DNA of 64,000 nucleotides from Blumeriella jaapii. Taxonomy: Eukaryota > Ascomycota > Leotiomycetes > Helotiales > Drepanopezizaceae. A model generated the notes under the pieces. It was not told the origin of the DNA and searched no databases. It saw only the letters and a list, made by a program, of their open reading frames with translations. Below are positions 22,704 through 35,307 of the stretch, in pieces. The stretch is from contig VWND01000002.1 of NCBI GenBank assembly GCA_009599575.1, positions 806,001-870,000 on the forward strand. Direction: 5' to 3'. Made by a program: the position numbers and the translations under genes. The first letter of the stretch is position 1, and each line of letters begins with the position of its first letter.

Positions 22704-24029
22704 TCATTTCCAGAACTGCAAATTCACATGCTCAGCGTCCCGGACAAGCCGGAGTAAATCGGAGACCAAGTAAAGACTTCCAGCAACGACGAGCGGGCCA
22801 TCTCCAGCGACGGTAGCAGCCCATTGCAGCGCACCAGGCAAGTTGTCATCAGCATCGTAGCAGCATGCGGGCTCTACACCGGCAACGAGCGCGGCCTGAA
22901 TGACTCCAAGGGTGTTCATTGACTGAACCCAGGGCATGCCATCAACGGGCCCAAAGCTAACCGCTGCTACGCAGTCTTGCGGCCGAAGAAGAGGCGCTAA
23001 GATGCCTTCGAGTTCTTTCCCTTGGGAAGCGGCCAGGACCCATGTAACTTTGCGATTTTCTTCTCGAAGTCTGCTGTCGACGTATTTGCCAAGCGCTTCG
23101 GCCGACTAATCATCATTAGCATGCCAGCTTTGCTAGACGCAAAAGACCTCACTGATCATCGACTGGTTGATGGATAGTGTACGTACTTGTGCGTTGTGCG
23201 CCCCATCAAGAAGAATAGGTTTCTCTCGTCCTGTGAGGCTTCTGATACTCAAAGTCTGTAGCCGTCCGGGCCAACGAATGTTCTGGACTGCTGGTAAGAG
23301 CCGATGTAAGGGAGACTCCAGCTTCGTGTATGCTAGGTGGAAGGCTGTGTACGCGCAAGCGAGATTTTGCCATTGATGGGGCTCGAAATTCTCTTTTGGC
23401 AGCTCATCTAGGAATGCTGAATCTGTGGAGCTGAGTACAACATCTGTCCCGATCTCTCTTGCGTAGTCCTGCACTACTTCTTGTACCGATGAGGGATTGG
23501 TGCTGTCCAAAACACATGGAACTCCTGGTCGCATGATTCCAGCCTTCTCGCGAGCGATCTCTTCAATGGTGTTCCCCAAGAACGACTGGTGATCTAGACC
23601 GATCTTCGATATGATTGTCACGGCCTTCTTCTCCATCGCGTTCGTTGCGTCCAGTCGGCCACCCAAGCCGACTTCTATCACGCCCATCTCGATCTTCTCT
23701 CTCGCAAAAACTTCAAAGGCTGTTGCCGTAAGAAGCTCGAATTCCGATGCCTGGACTCCTTCTCTGTGGTTCCTCTTCCGTGCCAGTGCTTCCGCTTCCA
23801 AGAAAACCGATTCCTCGACAGCTTTCTCGTCGATGGTGATACAGTCCCACCGGTCGATCAGGTGAGGAGAGGTAAATCGACCACATCGAACCCCACTGGC
23901 CTTTAGCATGGCTGAGAGGTAGGCGCATATCGAGCCTTTCCCGTTCGTACCTGCGACATGAATGGCCTTCCACGTTTGAGGTGTGTGCTTGAGCAGCGAG
24001 CTGATACGAGACAAGCCGAGCTCGATCAT
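22704..24029 (-). CDS. FOL3: Dihydrofolate synthase/folylpolyglutamate synthase (FolC family)
   Basis: Exons 24029..23187 and 23105..22704, 414 residues. The ATP-binding P-loop AGTNGKGSICAYL lies at residues 26-38, GRFTSPHL follows, then EVGLGGRLDATNA (Mur-ligase-type motif) and ILLDGAHNAQ at the exon junction. The length near 415 and cytosolic start fit the dihydrofolate synthase branch (Fol3) better than the longer Met7 polyglutamate synthase. The enzyme ligates glutamate to dihydropteroate or folates using ATP. The intron has donor GTACGT, branch GCTAATG and acceptor TTAG. The Fol3 versus Met7 choice is by length and could be wrong. Confidence 0.9.
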
Positions 24030-24664
24030 GTTTGCGTAGTGGCAACGTGGAGCCTTTTTTCTGCGAGTTCATACGCGGCGCTGCCCCTTGAGAGACTTCA
24101 CTGCAAGATCGCTCACTCCTCCGTTCATCAGGCAAAGTAAACAAATGCCGTCTCCTTTAGCGAAGAGATGCTAGTCCACATGACTCCTTTCGCAGCACAA
24201 AAACTCAGGCCGGACGAGGGGTCGAATTGACCAAGAAGCTGCAGGCAGTTGCCAGCCCTAGGCAAGATCAATACCTATGCTACTGTGCGTGGTGACAATG
24301 TGCCAGAATAGAGAGATTGGTAGTCTGAGAGACTGAAGTACTTTTGATGTACTTTTACTTACTTTACCTGTGTCGAGTTGAGGTAAATTTAGAACACCCA
24401 AAGCAGTTAGTCTACTGGTAACGTCCGAGGTTCATCCGACCCCGTAACCCTGCTCCCCCACAAATAATGACTTGCAGAACCACTCGTCCCAACTTGCTTG
24501 AGGTGATTGTCCCGTTCATCAACGAGCACCAATACACCTCCGCCGCGGTCGCAGTCATCCAAGTCATCGAGAATACCCTCACACCTGCATGTTCGCTGTC
24601 GCGAACCTCACCTCCCCATCGACAACTGCTTTTTCCATTGTCGCGGTCCTCCTAGAGTGTGAAC
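24030..24664. other. Divergent promoter region
   Basis: Between the folate gene (minus) and the conserved disordered protein (plus). A 62-codon frame from 24467 lacks conserved texture and is probably leader sequence. Confidence 0.4.
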
Positions 24665-26016
24665 ATGGGTTTGCCGTATGTCCACACCTCTGCTCCTTTC
24701 ATCGCATGCGCGCTACTAATAGATCCAAGTTTGTTCAGAACACCTGTCGAGCGCGACGTCGCGCTGAAGGCAGCAGACAAGAGCACAGCTGTCTCTAGAT
24801 CCACGATACGAAGACGTGCAATACAGGATGCTCGAGATGCTCGAGCGCGAGCGGAGGCGCGTCGCTATCGCATCATAACAGCTGGGATAGAGGGAGAGAA
24901 TGAAGCATTGGGTTTGTCGGACATACAACGATCTTCACACCCAAATGAGATCGAGCTACCTTCCTCGGCCTTCTTTCAGCCGCGAACGATGATGCGCATG
25001 TTCGAACAAGAACCAACGACAGCGCGTGACCCCCCCAGTTTCGAAAGACAACAGCCTGCCAGCACCGAGGACAGCCCTCCGATGCCACCAGTGCCCGAGT
25101 CGAGAGATTATGCCGGGAGTGATGAACGCCAGAGGATAATCTACCGTGCGCGACAAATCAGATCAAATCTTCATAGGGCCCGAGGAGTGGATCTTGCGCC
25201 GCGCACTGGTGGCGATCCAGCATTCTCGAGCAGAACGGAGTCTCCAAGGCTTTCCACGTCAATGACCCCAGTGCTTTCACCCTCTCATCGTCCCTCCGCC
25301 CAGATCAGCGATTCTCCACCCCGCCGAACCCTCGAGGAATCTGACTTCGGTATCACTGTCCGATCATACACAGAGGTGAGTCCTAGCGCCCAGAACTTTG
25401 CTAAATTCCCTTGCCCTCAAACAGCATTGAAGCATGCTGATTCTGTGATTAGTCGCCGGCACAAGCTTTGAACCGACAGTCAAGAAACATGGAACGATTG
25501 CGATTGAGAAACCGACGACGTCGAGTAGATGGGCTAGGTGACCGAGACCGCAGTTTGAGCCCCGAGGGAAGTGCTGCGTGGGATACGCTCCTTACAAGCA
25601 TCACACCCGATCCTCAAGCACCAAGCGCAGGATCCTCGTTTGCTTCCACTTCCGCTGCGGCTGCGGCTGCGGCTGCATCCTCGGGGTCGGGCCCATCTAC
25701 CGCTGGCACATCTCTGACAAGCTTGTCTAGAGGGGTGGAGCACGAATGCGACCTATCAGAAAGCGGATCGAATACCGAGGATGAGGAGGATATCTATGAG
25801 CTTCAAGAATACAGCAGAAGCAGGGGAGAAAGCTTGGCGAGAACCTATGCAGAAGCTGTTGCTGCGAGAGCAGATCGTGCTACCCGGAACGATACCGAAC
25901 ACCTCTCAGGTTTGCACAGAATCATCTCTCGTATGGCCCGAAGAGACGATGTGCCGGATGCCTGGTGGCTGTCAGCTGGACTGAGTCGAAACCTTCGGCC
26001 AGAGCCCACGAATTGA
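24665..26016 (+). CDS. Conserved fungal disordered protein of unknown function
   Basis: Exons 24665..24675, 24730..25375 and 25453..26016, 406 residues. The tiny first exon encodes MGLP; donor GTATGT and branch CTACTAAT support it. The mature sequence opens with LFRTPVERDVALKAADKS. Long arginine/serine/proline-rich regions follow, then a recognisable fungal block SPEGSAAWDTLLTSITPDPQ and a C-terminal helix SGLHRIISRMARRDDVPDAW. Alanine run A9 is coded by a GCGGCT microsatellite near 25660. No enzyme motif, signal peptide or membrane segment. I recall similar unnamed proteins across Pezizomycotina but cannot assign a role. Confidence 0.82.
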
Positions 26017-27198
26017 GGCGAGATGGTCACCGACACTCCATCCTACAAACGTCCTTGCAGGTTGCGACACTTTGCTGCCACGGCAGGCTGCCGTTTGTAC
26101 TATAGCTGCGTCGCCTTTGCATTTTCGAAGACGTTTCCACCGGCATCTGGGGCCATCACGGAGTTTTAGAGCTGGATTGCATGGAGTTCAAGCTAGCTAC
26201 CCAGCTTAATGAAAGGGACGGAGCAGCGAGGGGACGTCTCTCGTTTGAGGGAGATGTCGAGCGCGTCCTTATGATACTGTACATAGAGCTTCGAATCGAT
26301 CACGTTGTTCCTGAGCACCCACCCCTTTTGCATTGTCCCCCAGTGCCTTTGTGCTTTGTGTGTACCTGATCAGCACGGCCTCGGTCATGTCAACTACCGA
26401 AGTCCTGCATCCTAGGGGCACAGCTACTTGTCTAGAATGTCTCAAATTGGGCAGGAAAAATGAAAGGGGCATTTGACGCGGTTTCAGACGAGTCCAATGG
26501 GAAAAGCCTGCGTGCAAAGCCGCCTTCTATCGTGGCTGGACTTCGCTACTACAGGTATGTAGGTAGGTACATACAGTACTGTCCTGTATGTAGGTACAGC
26601 ATCAGCCTTACTCGGTACATGCGGTCGAGCAGGCCGTTGTAACTTACTTCCGTACCTTAACCTTAGGCATTTACGCGATCCTAGATTGGCTTGTTTATGA
26701 AATTAATCATCTTGTGGCCCACAAGCAAAACATCACACATTCGTCCTCGCAACTCAAAAGGATAAAAATCTTTCTCATCGAGCTGGCAGCACACGCGGGA
26801 CAGAGAATGTGCCATTCACGCCAGCCGCGAATCCAGTTTCCGCTGCCACTGCCACTGCCTCTGCCACTGCCTACGACGACAGCCTCGTGTGCCTGAGCAA
26901 GTGGAAATTAGAGCACGCAAGCATCCGCACGCTCGTCAGCTTCCGCCGACCAGATCCCAGACCTCTAGGGCAGACCAGGATCGGGCCAATATCGAGTAGC
27001 CGGTCCAGTCATTCCAAGAATCCTCCCCTCTCCACTCCGCGATAAACAACGCCCATTTGAAACGAGAGCCTGGACCAACTCCCCGAGCATCGATGGTTGG
27101 GATGAGATCCTCTGTCTGTCAGAGCCTCCGACCTCTCCTCTCCTCCTCCTCCTCCACCTCCTCCCTGTGAGACCCGTTCTCGGGCCCCGACCGCGGCG
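26017..27198. other. Spacer and likely long 5' leader of SepH
   Basis: No coding signal I can support. A CAGTACTGTCCTGTA cluster with GTAGGTAGGTAC occurs near 26555-26600. The last 200 bp are CT-rich, as expected upstream of a fungal start. Confidence 0.45.
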
Positions 27199-30100
27199 AT
27201 GGGCTCCCATCCTCCCTCCTCGTCGGACCGGCAGACGAACGGTCGATCAGGGGCGGGCAGCGGGCATGGGAGGGCAGAGAGGGCACCGGGCACACCGCGG
27301 AAAGATGGCGGCGGCGTGGGAAGGGAAGACAAAGCGGTTCAGGATCCGGGGCTGAAGGATTATGTAGGTTGTTGCTGTGGGGAGGAAGCGTAGGACAAAG
27401 AAGTGCTGATACAGGGAATAGCGATTGGGAGAATGCTTGGGCAAGGGAGCTTTTGGATCCGTCTACAAGGCCTTCAACTGGGGAACGGGCGAAGCGGTGG
27501 CTGTGAAGCAGATCAAGCTTGGAGATTTGCCCAAAAGCGAGTTACGGATGATCGAGGTACGAGCTGCACATAACGGTGCAGGAAATGAGGTTGATGTGTT
27601 ACGTCTAGGCCGAAATAGACCTCTTGAAGAACCTACATGTAAGTCTCTGGGTCCTGGGGACCAAAGTCAACCAGCATACTGACCCGCACGAGCATGACAA
27701 CATTGTCAAGTATTTAGGATTTGTCAAGTCCTCGGATTGTCTGAACATCATTTTGGAGTAAGTGCTGCCAGAGATCGGTTTTGGTCCTTCACTCACTGTA
27801 TCTCAGGTACTGCGAAAATGGGTCTTTACATTCGACGTGTAAAAGATACGGCAAATTTCCAGAAAACCTGGTTGGTGTCTACATGGGCCAGATACTTCTC
27901 GGACTTCAGTATCTTCACGACCAAGGTGTCATACATCGAGACATCAAAGGAGCCAACATTCTCACGACGAAAGCTGGGAAGGTCAAGCTCGCAGATTTTG
28001 GAGTTTCCACAAGCACACTTGCTGGAGCGGACAAGGAAGCCCAGGTTGTGGGAACGCCGTATTGGATGGCTCCGGAGATCATTCAACTATCTGGTGCCAC
28101 ACCGGCGTCCGATATCTGGAGCTTGGGATGTACAGTTATCGAGCTGCTGGAAGGAAAGCCGCCGTACCACAAATTGGCTCCTATGCCCGCCCTTTTTGCT
28201 ATTGTTAACGACGACCATCCACCCTTGCCAGAAGGGGTCTCGCCTGTAAGCGCGATTTATCACATGCTTTTCTTTGGATCATCTACTAACCTCTGACAAG
28301 GCTGCTCGAGACTTTCTCATGCAATGTTTTCAAAAGGATCCCAATCTGAGAGTCTCGGCCCGGAAACTTCTGAAACATGCTTGGATCGTAGGCTCTCGTC
28401 GGACTGATGCTCCTGTCGCCAAACCTCCTGCCAATTTCAGTGAGGCTGTTGAAGAGGTCAAGCAATGGAACGAGGCGTTGAAGTCCCCAACGGGTGGCGG
28501 TTCGTTTCGCGCATCGACCAGATCATCTGTTGCCAGCCCTCTACCCACTAGACGAGATCCCCCACTACGGAATATTCACAATGAGCAGCAAGTGACTGGG
28601 TTAATTGCACAAGCGAAAGGTCCACTTTCGTTAGCTAAGCCAAAAACTCAAACAGAAGCTTTTCGGTCTCCAGAGACCACTGGTAAGTGATCGGAAGATG
28701 TTCACAACTGAAAATTCAGATGAGATGCGATTGCTGACATTCCAAGTAGGCGACGACAACTGGGACGATGATTTTGCAACTTCCATATCGCCTAGTGCGT
28801 TGCATCTGCCTCAATTCAAGCCGCACGACAACTTTGGTGGCATGCTCTCCTCCGATCGCCTCAAGGCATTTGCGTCCTTTGACATGACCAATGATGAGAA
28901 TTGGGATAAGAATTTTGAAGGTGACCTTGTTACTATCAAGGCGCCACGGAAGAATGTGGAGCCCGACAGTCACGAGCTGGAAACAATTCGCCCATACCGA
29001 ATCAACCCAATCGTTGTTACACAAGATACCAGGCCAGGCCCGGCGCTGAAACCTTCCTCGAGAAAGACTTCCAGAAGCGAGCCTCCTCGACCAAAATCTC
29101 CCATCAAAGCTAACGCGGAACGTAAATTCGCGCTTCCTGAAAATCCGGCAGCAATGTATCGGGAACAATCCGTGGAAGATTTCTCGGACTTGTTCGTCGA
29201 CAGCGATAGTGTGTTTGATCGGAGACTAAATTTCGTCAAGGTAGGGGTATTGTGCTGTGACAGCGTACTTGTGCTGACTGCATGTTTAGGATGATGCTCT
29301 TTCACCGACATTGTTCCATCCTTCGGATCTCACAAGCCTCCCTCGATCGGCTCAGTCGCCAGTAAATGTCAACGCGAGTATGCGAAGGAAGCCTGCACCT
29401 CGAGAAGACCAAGCTATGCGCAGAACGAGATCTTCTGTTGAGATCCAGAGATATGCGGAAGACGAAGACGATGAAGACTTCTCCGACATCTTTGGTAAGA
29501 GTGATGCTATTGTAGAGAAAGATGAAAGTGACCAAGGCTCCGAGATTGGAGTTAAAGAGCTCATGCTGCATTCTAAGCTATCGAACAACTCGTGGCTTGG
29601 CGACGAGGATGATGAAGATGATCCATTTGCGTCATTAGAGCAAGGTTTCGATGAGATGGATTTGCAGGCGAATATTGCCCGGGACAAGCATGCAAGATTA
29701 ATTACACTAGTTCAGGGCTTGGTGAGCTCGTTGAAGGTAACTGAAGAGCATGACACCATTGCAGATGTATCTGAGCAATTGGTAAGCTTTCATTGTGCTT
29801 TGGTGAAAGCAGTCTGTTGATATGGTCTAGCTTGATGTCCTCTACGAGTCAGATGACGCAAAGAGTCTTATCATCAGCGCTCATGGAATGCTTCCGATCT
29901 TGGAGATTTTGGAGCCGTGTACCGTCAAAAGTCGACAAAGCATGATACTGCGACTGCTTAAGGTTGTCAATGCGGTGAGTGGCTCTATGATCCCATCATT
30001 ACATGTCTCTGACCGTTGTATAGATCATCCTCAACGACGTCGAAATACAAGAGAACCTATGCTTCGTGGGTGGTATCCCAATCATTACGAAATTTGCAGC

Positions 30101-32037
30101 AAGACAGTATTCGAATGAGATTCGCTTAGAAGCCGCTGCATTTGTACGGCAAATGTATCAGACATCGACACTCACGCTCCAAATGTTTGTCAGTGCTGGT
30201 GGACTTAATGTGCTAGTGGAGTTTCTCGACGAAGACTATGATGAGGCCAGAGACCTGCTTTTAATCGGTGTGAATGGCATATGGAATGTGTTTGAGCTGC
30301 AGGTATGCTAGATCTTCTATGTGCATTTGACTTTATGGTTGCTAAATGACATCAGGGTCCGACTCCCAAGAACGATTTTTGCCGGATTTTTTCAAGGAGC
30401 AAAATCTTGTCTCCCTTGGCACTGGTTCTAGGTCGCGTTCTGGACGAGGATGACGAGCTTTCTGAGCTTGTAGAGGGTCGCATTGTGAACATATTCTACC
30501 TCTTCTCGCAAGCTGAGAACTACGTCAAGGAGGTAGTAGCAGACCGTGTCGTCTTGAAGCGTATGAATGCCACAGGTTGGATTTGGAACCTTTCTAACAT
30601 TTCTTAGGCGTCCTGAAGGACCTTCGAAGGATGACCCCAGTTCACCAAATCACCATGCTGAAGTTCATTAAAAACTTGTCTATGCTGTCAACAACACTCG
30701 ACAGTTTGCACTCTGCAAATGCTATTGAGCTTTTAATCGACCTTCTAGAATCGAGCATGAAAAAAGATACTGCACACTTTCGAGAGATTTCCAACCAAGT
30801 CCTCAACACTATGTATAACCTATGCCGACTCAGTAAAGTTCGGCAGGAAGACGCAGCCATCAACGACATCATCCCATTGTTACTTCGAATCATGAAAACC
30901 AAGAGACCTCCGAAGGAGTTCGCGCTTCCGATCCTGTGCGACATGGCTCACTCTGGCAAGGTGGGTAGGAAATACTTGTGGCAAAACAAAGGTTTGCAGT
31001 TCTACGTGTCGCTCTTGGAGGACCAATACTGGCAGGTCACAGCTTTAGATGCAATCTTCATATGGCAAGTTCTCGGTACCCTACCTAGTTGTTCCTTGCT
31101 AACGTCGATCTAAAGGCTTCAAGAAGAGACTGCCAAAGTAGAAAAGTGCTTGCTCGATGGGAATTTTACAGAAGCCATCGTCCAATGCTTCGACGCGCCT
31201 AGAGCAAGTGCTTTCGATTATAACCTTCTCGAGCCTTTGCAGAAGCTCCTTCGACTCAGCTCGCCTATTGCTGCGTCCCTCGCTCGATCCGACATGTTCT
31301 CTGGTATTCTGCAGAAACTCAACCACAAGAAGGCCGTCGTCCGGTTGAACCTGCTTCGTATCGTTCGCAGCATATGCGACACGAGCGACGGCCAAGCCGA
31401 CAACGTTACGACTCATGGTCTGTTCGAAGCCATACAGCGTCTAGCTGATAGCGACAATGCTGTGTTGGTAAGGAACATGGCTGGCGAACTTGTAAAAGCC
31501 AACTTGGACAAAGACTCGGACAGTGGAAGTGGTGGTCGCCCACGACCTGGTCAGACTCGACGAGCCTTTACACCGCCTTCGCTACAGCTCCACACATCAA
31601 CACCGCTCACACCCACCCATATGAGCCGACCCAAATCAGCTTTCGTGGACGGACAAATGTCGCCTCGCCGTAGCATGGCCGCACAATCCAGCGGCAACGA
31701 TTCGATCGGCTATCGCCCGGGAAGTGGAAACGGCCCTCCGATGGTTCGGCGGACGAGTGCAGAGATGCCCAGCTCTTCGCTGGGCAAAAGCCGACTACCG
31801 CGCACATCCATGCTCCGCGGGTCCAAATCTTCTTTGGCTACTGTCTCGAGTGGAGGTGATCCGACATCGACCTCTATCGCCAGCCGAAGAGAGAATCGAA
31901 ATGGCGTGAGGCTTGCGAGGGACCAATCGTCACGATCCAGTGCTTCTCCAGCACTCGCAAGTGGTGGTGTAACGGCACCTCATCTCAACTCAAGACGAAG
32001 AACACGGCAGCCGAGTTCGGACATCAAATGGTCTTGA
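27199..32037 (+). CDS. sepH: Septation-initiation Ser/Thr kinase SepH (Cdc7-type MAPKKK)
   Basis: Thirteen exons: 27199..27363, 27422..27556, 27609..27638, 27693..27757, 27807..28245, 28301..28682, 28750..29240, 29290..29781, 29831..29974, 30024..30302, 30356..30560, 30608..31064, 31116..32037. They give 1,401 residues, near the size of A. nidulans SepH. The kinase domain starts at about residue 56: [10 protein letters not shown] loop, VAVKQIKL lysine, HRDIKGAN near 175, DFG near 195, [10 protein letters not shown]. Beyond it are acidic linkers and Armadillo-like helices (about 600-1,080), then a serine-rich basic tail. SepH acts at the spindle pole body above Sid1 and Sid2-Mob1 in the septation network. 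The last intron uses a GC donor (TATG|GCAAGT); all frames join cleanly. Confidence 0.94.
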
Positions 32038-33558
32038 GGCCGATGTCTTGAACGAGATAGGGGAAAGGCGAGATGCGAAGATGAACGAAATAGAAATGAG
32101 ATGCGGGGCGAAGGCAAGAGATGAGGGGGGTCAAGTGACATAATTAAGAATCGGGAAAATGAGAGCACACATGCATGCATTGGGTGGAGTACCAACTGGG
32201 TTTGTTTTTGGTCATAGGTTTTGTTTGTTTGTGCTCTTGTGCGATGCATGGCTTGCGGGTCTGGGAGAGCGGTTCTTGTTTTGTTACGATTACTATTTTA
32301 GGGTTTGGTGCAGTGCAAAGGGCTTGCATTGCAATGCAGAACAGGAGATTTTCTGCCATGGACCTTCTTCTCCTCGGGTCGGTCTTTTTACATGTGGTGG
32401 GCAAACCCACGGTTTTCCTGTCAAGGAGGGGGTTCTCTTACTCATGATCATGGACCCTTAGGCCTATGGATTCTTGTCCGTGTTTTGGGTCCCTGTTGTT
32501 GTGTTGTGATCCACGTCCCACCTCAGCTCCTTGTGTTACTATTGGCTTCAGATACTGAATTTCCAGCTAGCGGTAGTTGCATCCCGCCTTCGGGAGCTCA
32601 CGGAGAGTGAGGGAGAGTGTTCGAGGCCGACCATGGATTGGATTGAGCATGCGCTGGCTGAGATGCTTGGCATAGGTGGCTCGCTGTCGGGAAGGGGGGG
32701 GAGGGGGGGGGACGTACCTTTCTTTGAGTTTGGCTTTTGCTTTGATTGTCATGCTGAAGGTGGAAAGGAAGCGGGTTGGATATGGAAGATTGCCCCTTCT
32801 GACTTCCTTTATCATGGGGGGGGGGGGGGAGAGGGGAGGTTTCTCTGCATGCCATTCTGCTGCAGTCTCTTCTGAGGCCTTGGAGAGTGGACGATGAGCC
32901 TCAGCCACAGCGCTCTTCTCGTCTCGGGTCACGGAATAGTAGGTGCTTGTTTTTGAGATGGAGAAGGTGTTGTTTTGGTTTGAGGGGATGTGTATGTTTT
33001 CTCTAAAAGCTTCGGAAATCCACTGATGTTGTTACAGGAGTGTACGGAAAAAGTCACGTCTTTAAGAGTGTTTGCACTAGGTGCTTGTTTCTGAGATGAA
33101 GCTGTTGATTTGGTTTGGAAAAATAGGTATGGGGTTTTTTTTTTTTTTAAAGCTTCGGAAATCTATCGATGATGTTAAAGGCAGTGTACGGGAAAGTCAC
33201 GTTTGTAAGACTGTTTACGCTAGGTGTTTGTTTCTGAGATGAAGCTGTTGATTTGGTTTGAGTGAAAATATATGTTTTCTTTTAAAACTTCGAACATCCG
33301 CTAACAATATTAGAAACATTTCACGGAATAGCCACGTTCTTAGTACCGTTTACACTAGGTGCTTGTTTTCTTAGATAAAACTATTGATTTGGTTGAAAGA
33401 ATATGTATGTTCTTTCTAAAAGCTTCGAAAATCCACTGATGATGTTAAAGGTAGTTAACTCACTCACTCACTCCCTTCCAACGTCTGACCGAAAGCCTTA
33501 AAAAGCACCCCTTTCTCCTCTCCATAGCGTATGCGTCAAACCGAGATGCAGCCAGACG
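32038..33558. other. Low-complexity spacer with G-runs and tandem repeats
   Basis: Contains interrupted G-runs at about 32694-32711 and 32816-32830 and the tandem array listed separately. No gene supported. Confidence 0.5.
32940..33456. repeat. Degenerate tandem repeat, about 138-bp unit, four copies
   Basis: Units begin TAGGTGCTTGTTT at 32940, 33078, 33221 and 33356 (the third is TAGGTGTTTG). Each contains GATTTGGTTT-like, TAAAAGCTTCGGAAATC-like and GTACGGAAAAGTCACGT-like blocks in the same order. Copies differ by substitutions and small indels, and the fourth is shorter. Confidence 0.85.
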
Positions 33559-34794
33559 TCAATACCACGACGAATTCATCGGACCCATCCAATACTCGTA
33601 GCCCGCGGGAGGCGGTTTATAGACTCGGCCTGGGTGCAAGCCGTAGTGCTGCAACATCTCCATGCGCTGCAGGCGCACCGCATCCGGCCACCAATCTGGA
33701 ATATCGTCTGCTCTGTAGTGGTAGAAGTCTCCGCTGCCCTCAGCAATGAGTTCGTGTGTGATCATATGGTTGCCGCCATCGCAGCGGTAGCCTTCCAACA
33801 GCCGGTCACGCATGTCCAGGCCCCTATCGTAAGGCCGCCAGTTGTAGCCGGCCGGACACACGCCGTGCGCAGCCAGCTTCTCCTTCGCCCACTGCTCCTG
33901 TGTGGCGCGCTCGTCGCCCTGCAATGTCTTGATCCGCAGCTGTTTCTCCGCCATCGCGATGTCCTGGGCGCTGGTGTACCGCGTCTTGATCTTGGCCATG
34001 TCGCTCACGGGTCTGGCCTCCTGGCTCGGGCGATGCGCCTGAGCACGCTGCTGCTGCTGCTGAGGCTCGGCCTTCTGCATCGCTTTCGCCGGACGCATCA
34101 CGGGCTCGATGTGGAAGGGCTCTTTCTTGTGGCTGCTCTGCTTCTTCTCGGACGCGGCGAACTCCTCGGAGGTGATATTGGCCTGCTCCTTAGGCTTCAG
34201 GGACTTCTTTGTTGCTGAGGGCCGGGCAAGGGCCGGCTTGTCTCTGAACGCGTTGCTGTCCGGTACAGCGGACCGCGACTGTGCTGCTGATGCTCGTCGC
34301 GGCTTGTCTTGGAACAGCGAGCTCTGGGCCATCTTCTCGGACTCGGCGAACTCCTCGAAGGTGATATTGGCCTGCTCCTTGGGCTTCAGGGACTTCTTTG
34401 CTGCTGAGGGCCGGGCAAGGGCCGGCTTGTCTCTGAACGCGTTGCTGTCCGGCACAGCGGACCGCGACTGTGCTGCTGATGCTCGGCGCGGCTTGTCTTG
34501 GAACAGCGAGCTCTGGGCCATCTTCTCGGACGCGGCGTACTCCTCGAAGGTGATAGTGGCCTGCCCGACCGGCTTCAGAGACTTCGTTGCTGCCGCGCTT
34601 CGGGCGCCCTTGTCTCTGAAAGCTCTGCTCTCCGGCATGGTGGATCTCACGAAGTCGTCGAAATCACCGGCGTTCTTCTTGGACTTCTCATCCTTCGTAG
34701 CTTCTGCGCTTGCGCGCCTGGGGACCTTGTCTGGCTTCTTTCCGTCCTTCTCTGGGCCTCTTCTTGAGTCCGACTCTTTCGGGTGGAACGCCAT
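33559..34794 (-). CDS. Hypothetical protein with three 63-residue internal repeats
   Basis: 411 residues in one exon, minus strand. The middle holds tandem units of 63 residues (189 bp) with the core KSLKPKEQANITFEEFAESE and the linker SAVPDSNAFRDKPALARPSA. Two units are almost identical and the N-terminal one is diverged. A glutamine run (Q5) follows. The C-terminal 110 residues are different in texture: CPAGYNWRPYDRGLDMRDRL, YRCDGGNHMITHELIAEG and PPPAGYEYWMGPMN, aromatic and likely folded. No signal peptide or membrane segment is visible. I do not recognise the family. The repeats are charged and probably disordered. The gene is flanked by repeat-rich spacer on its 3' side. Confidence 0.75.
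   Translation of the reverse strand: MAFHPKESDSRRGPEKDGKKPDKVPRRASAEATKDEKSKKNAGDFDDFVRSTMPESRAFRDKGARSAAATKSLKPVGQATITFEEYAASEKMAQSSLFQDKPRRASAAQSRSAVPDSNAFRDKPALARPSAAKKSLKPKEQANITFEEFAESEKMAQSSLFQDKPRRASAAQSRSAVPDSNAFRDKPALARPSATKKSLKPKEQANITSEEFAASEKKQSSHKKEPFHIEPVMRPAKAMQKAEPQQQQQRAQAHRPSQEARPVSDMAKIKTRYTSAQDIAMAEKQLRIKTLQGDERATQEQWAKEKLAAHGVCPAGYNWRPYDRGLDMRDRLLEGYRCDGGNHMITHELIAEGSGDFYHYRADDIPDWWPDAVRLQRMEMLQHYGLHPGRVYKPPPAGYEYWMGPMNSSWY
34000..34700. repeat. 189-bp coding tandem repeat
   Basis: GCTTCAG(G/A)GACTTC recurs at 34194, 34383 and 34572, an exact 189-bp period that keeps the reading frame of the 411-residue protein. The first two units differ at only a few bases; the third is more diverged. 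Outer limits are approximate. Confidence 0.88.
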
Positions 34795-35307
34795 GTTGTA
34801 CTGTCTTGGGATGGGATTCTTGCTGATGAGGTTGGATGAAGGTATGCTCCAGGGAAGGCCGCTATGGGAGACAGAGAGGGCTTAAGTAGCTCTGGGAGAT
34901 GCGATAGAGGCTGGGATTACTCATTCTCTCCCCTTATTCAGGTCTTGGTCGTTCGTTGACTCAACACTCACTCATTCAGTGGATGACGTGAATGCCAAAA
35001 CGTAACCGAAAGAAACTTAGCTTGTGTTCTAACATCCGTCTTTCGAAATCACATCAACGACTAAGAAAGAAGATGTGACGCAATGCTGGAACCCAGTCAT
35101 CGATTCCCCGAAGAGAACCTTTTGCCCACCGAAGACTAATATAGCAAAAATAGAAGACGCCCGTAAGTCCAACGCTAATGAGGGTGCGTCCAATCGTGTC
35201 GAGCACTGGAGTGGTGAATCACCGCGCTCGCTTTTGGACCCCCAGTTCCCCAGATACTTCTCCTAACCCAACGCCGTAGTTGTTCATTGGAGAACAGCCG
35301 TTTTCAG
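34795..35307. other. Spacer between two minus-strand genes
   Basis: Promoter of the repeat protein and 3' end of the coiled-coil gene. Nothing else seen. Confidence 0.4.
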
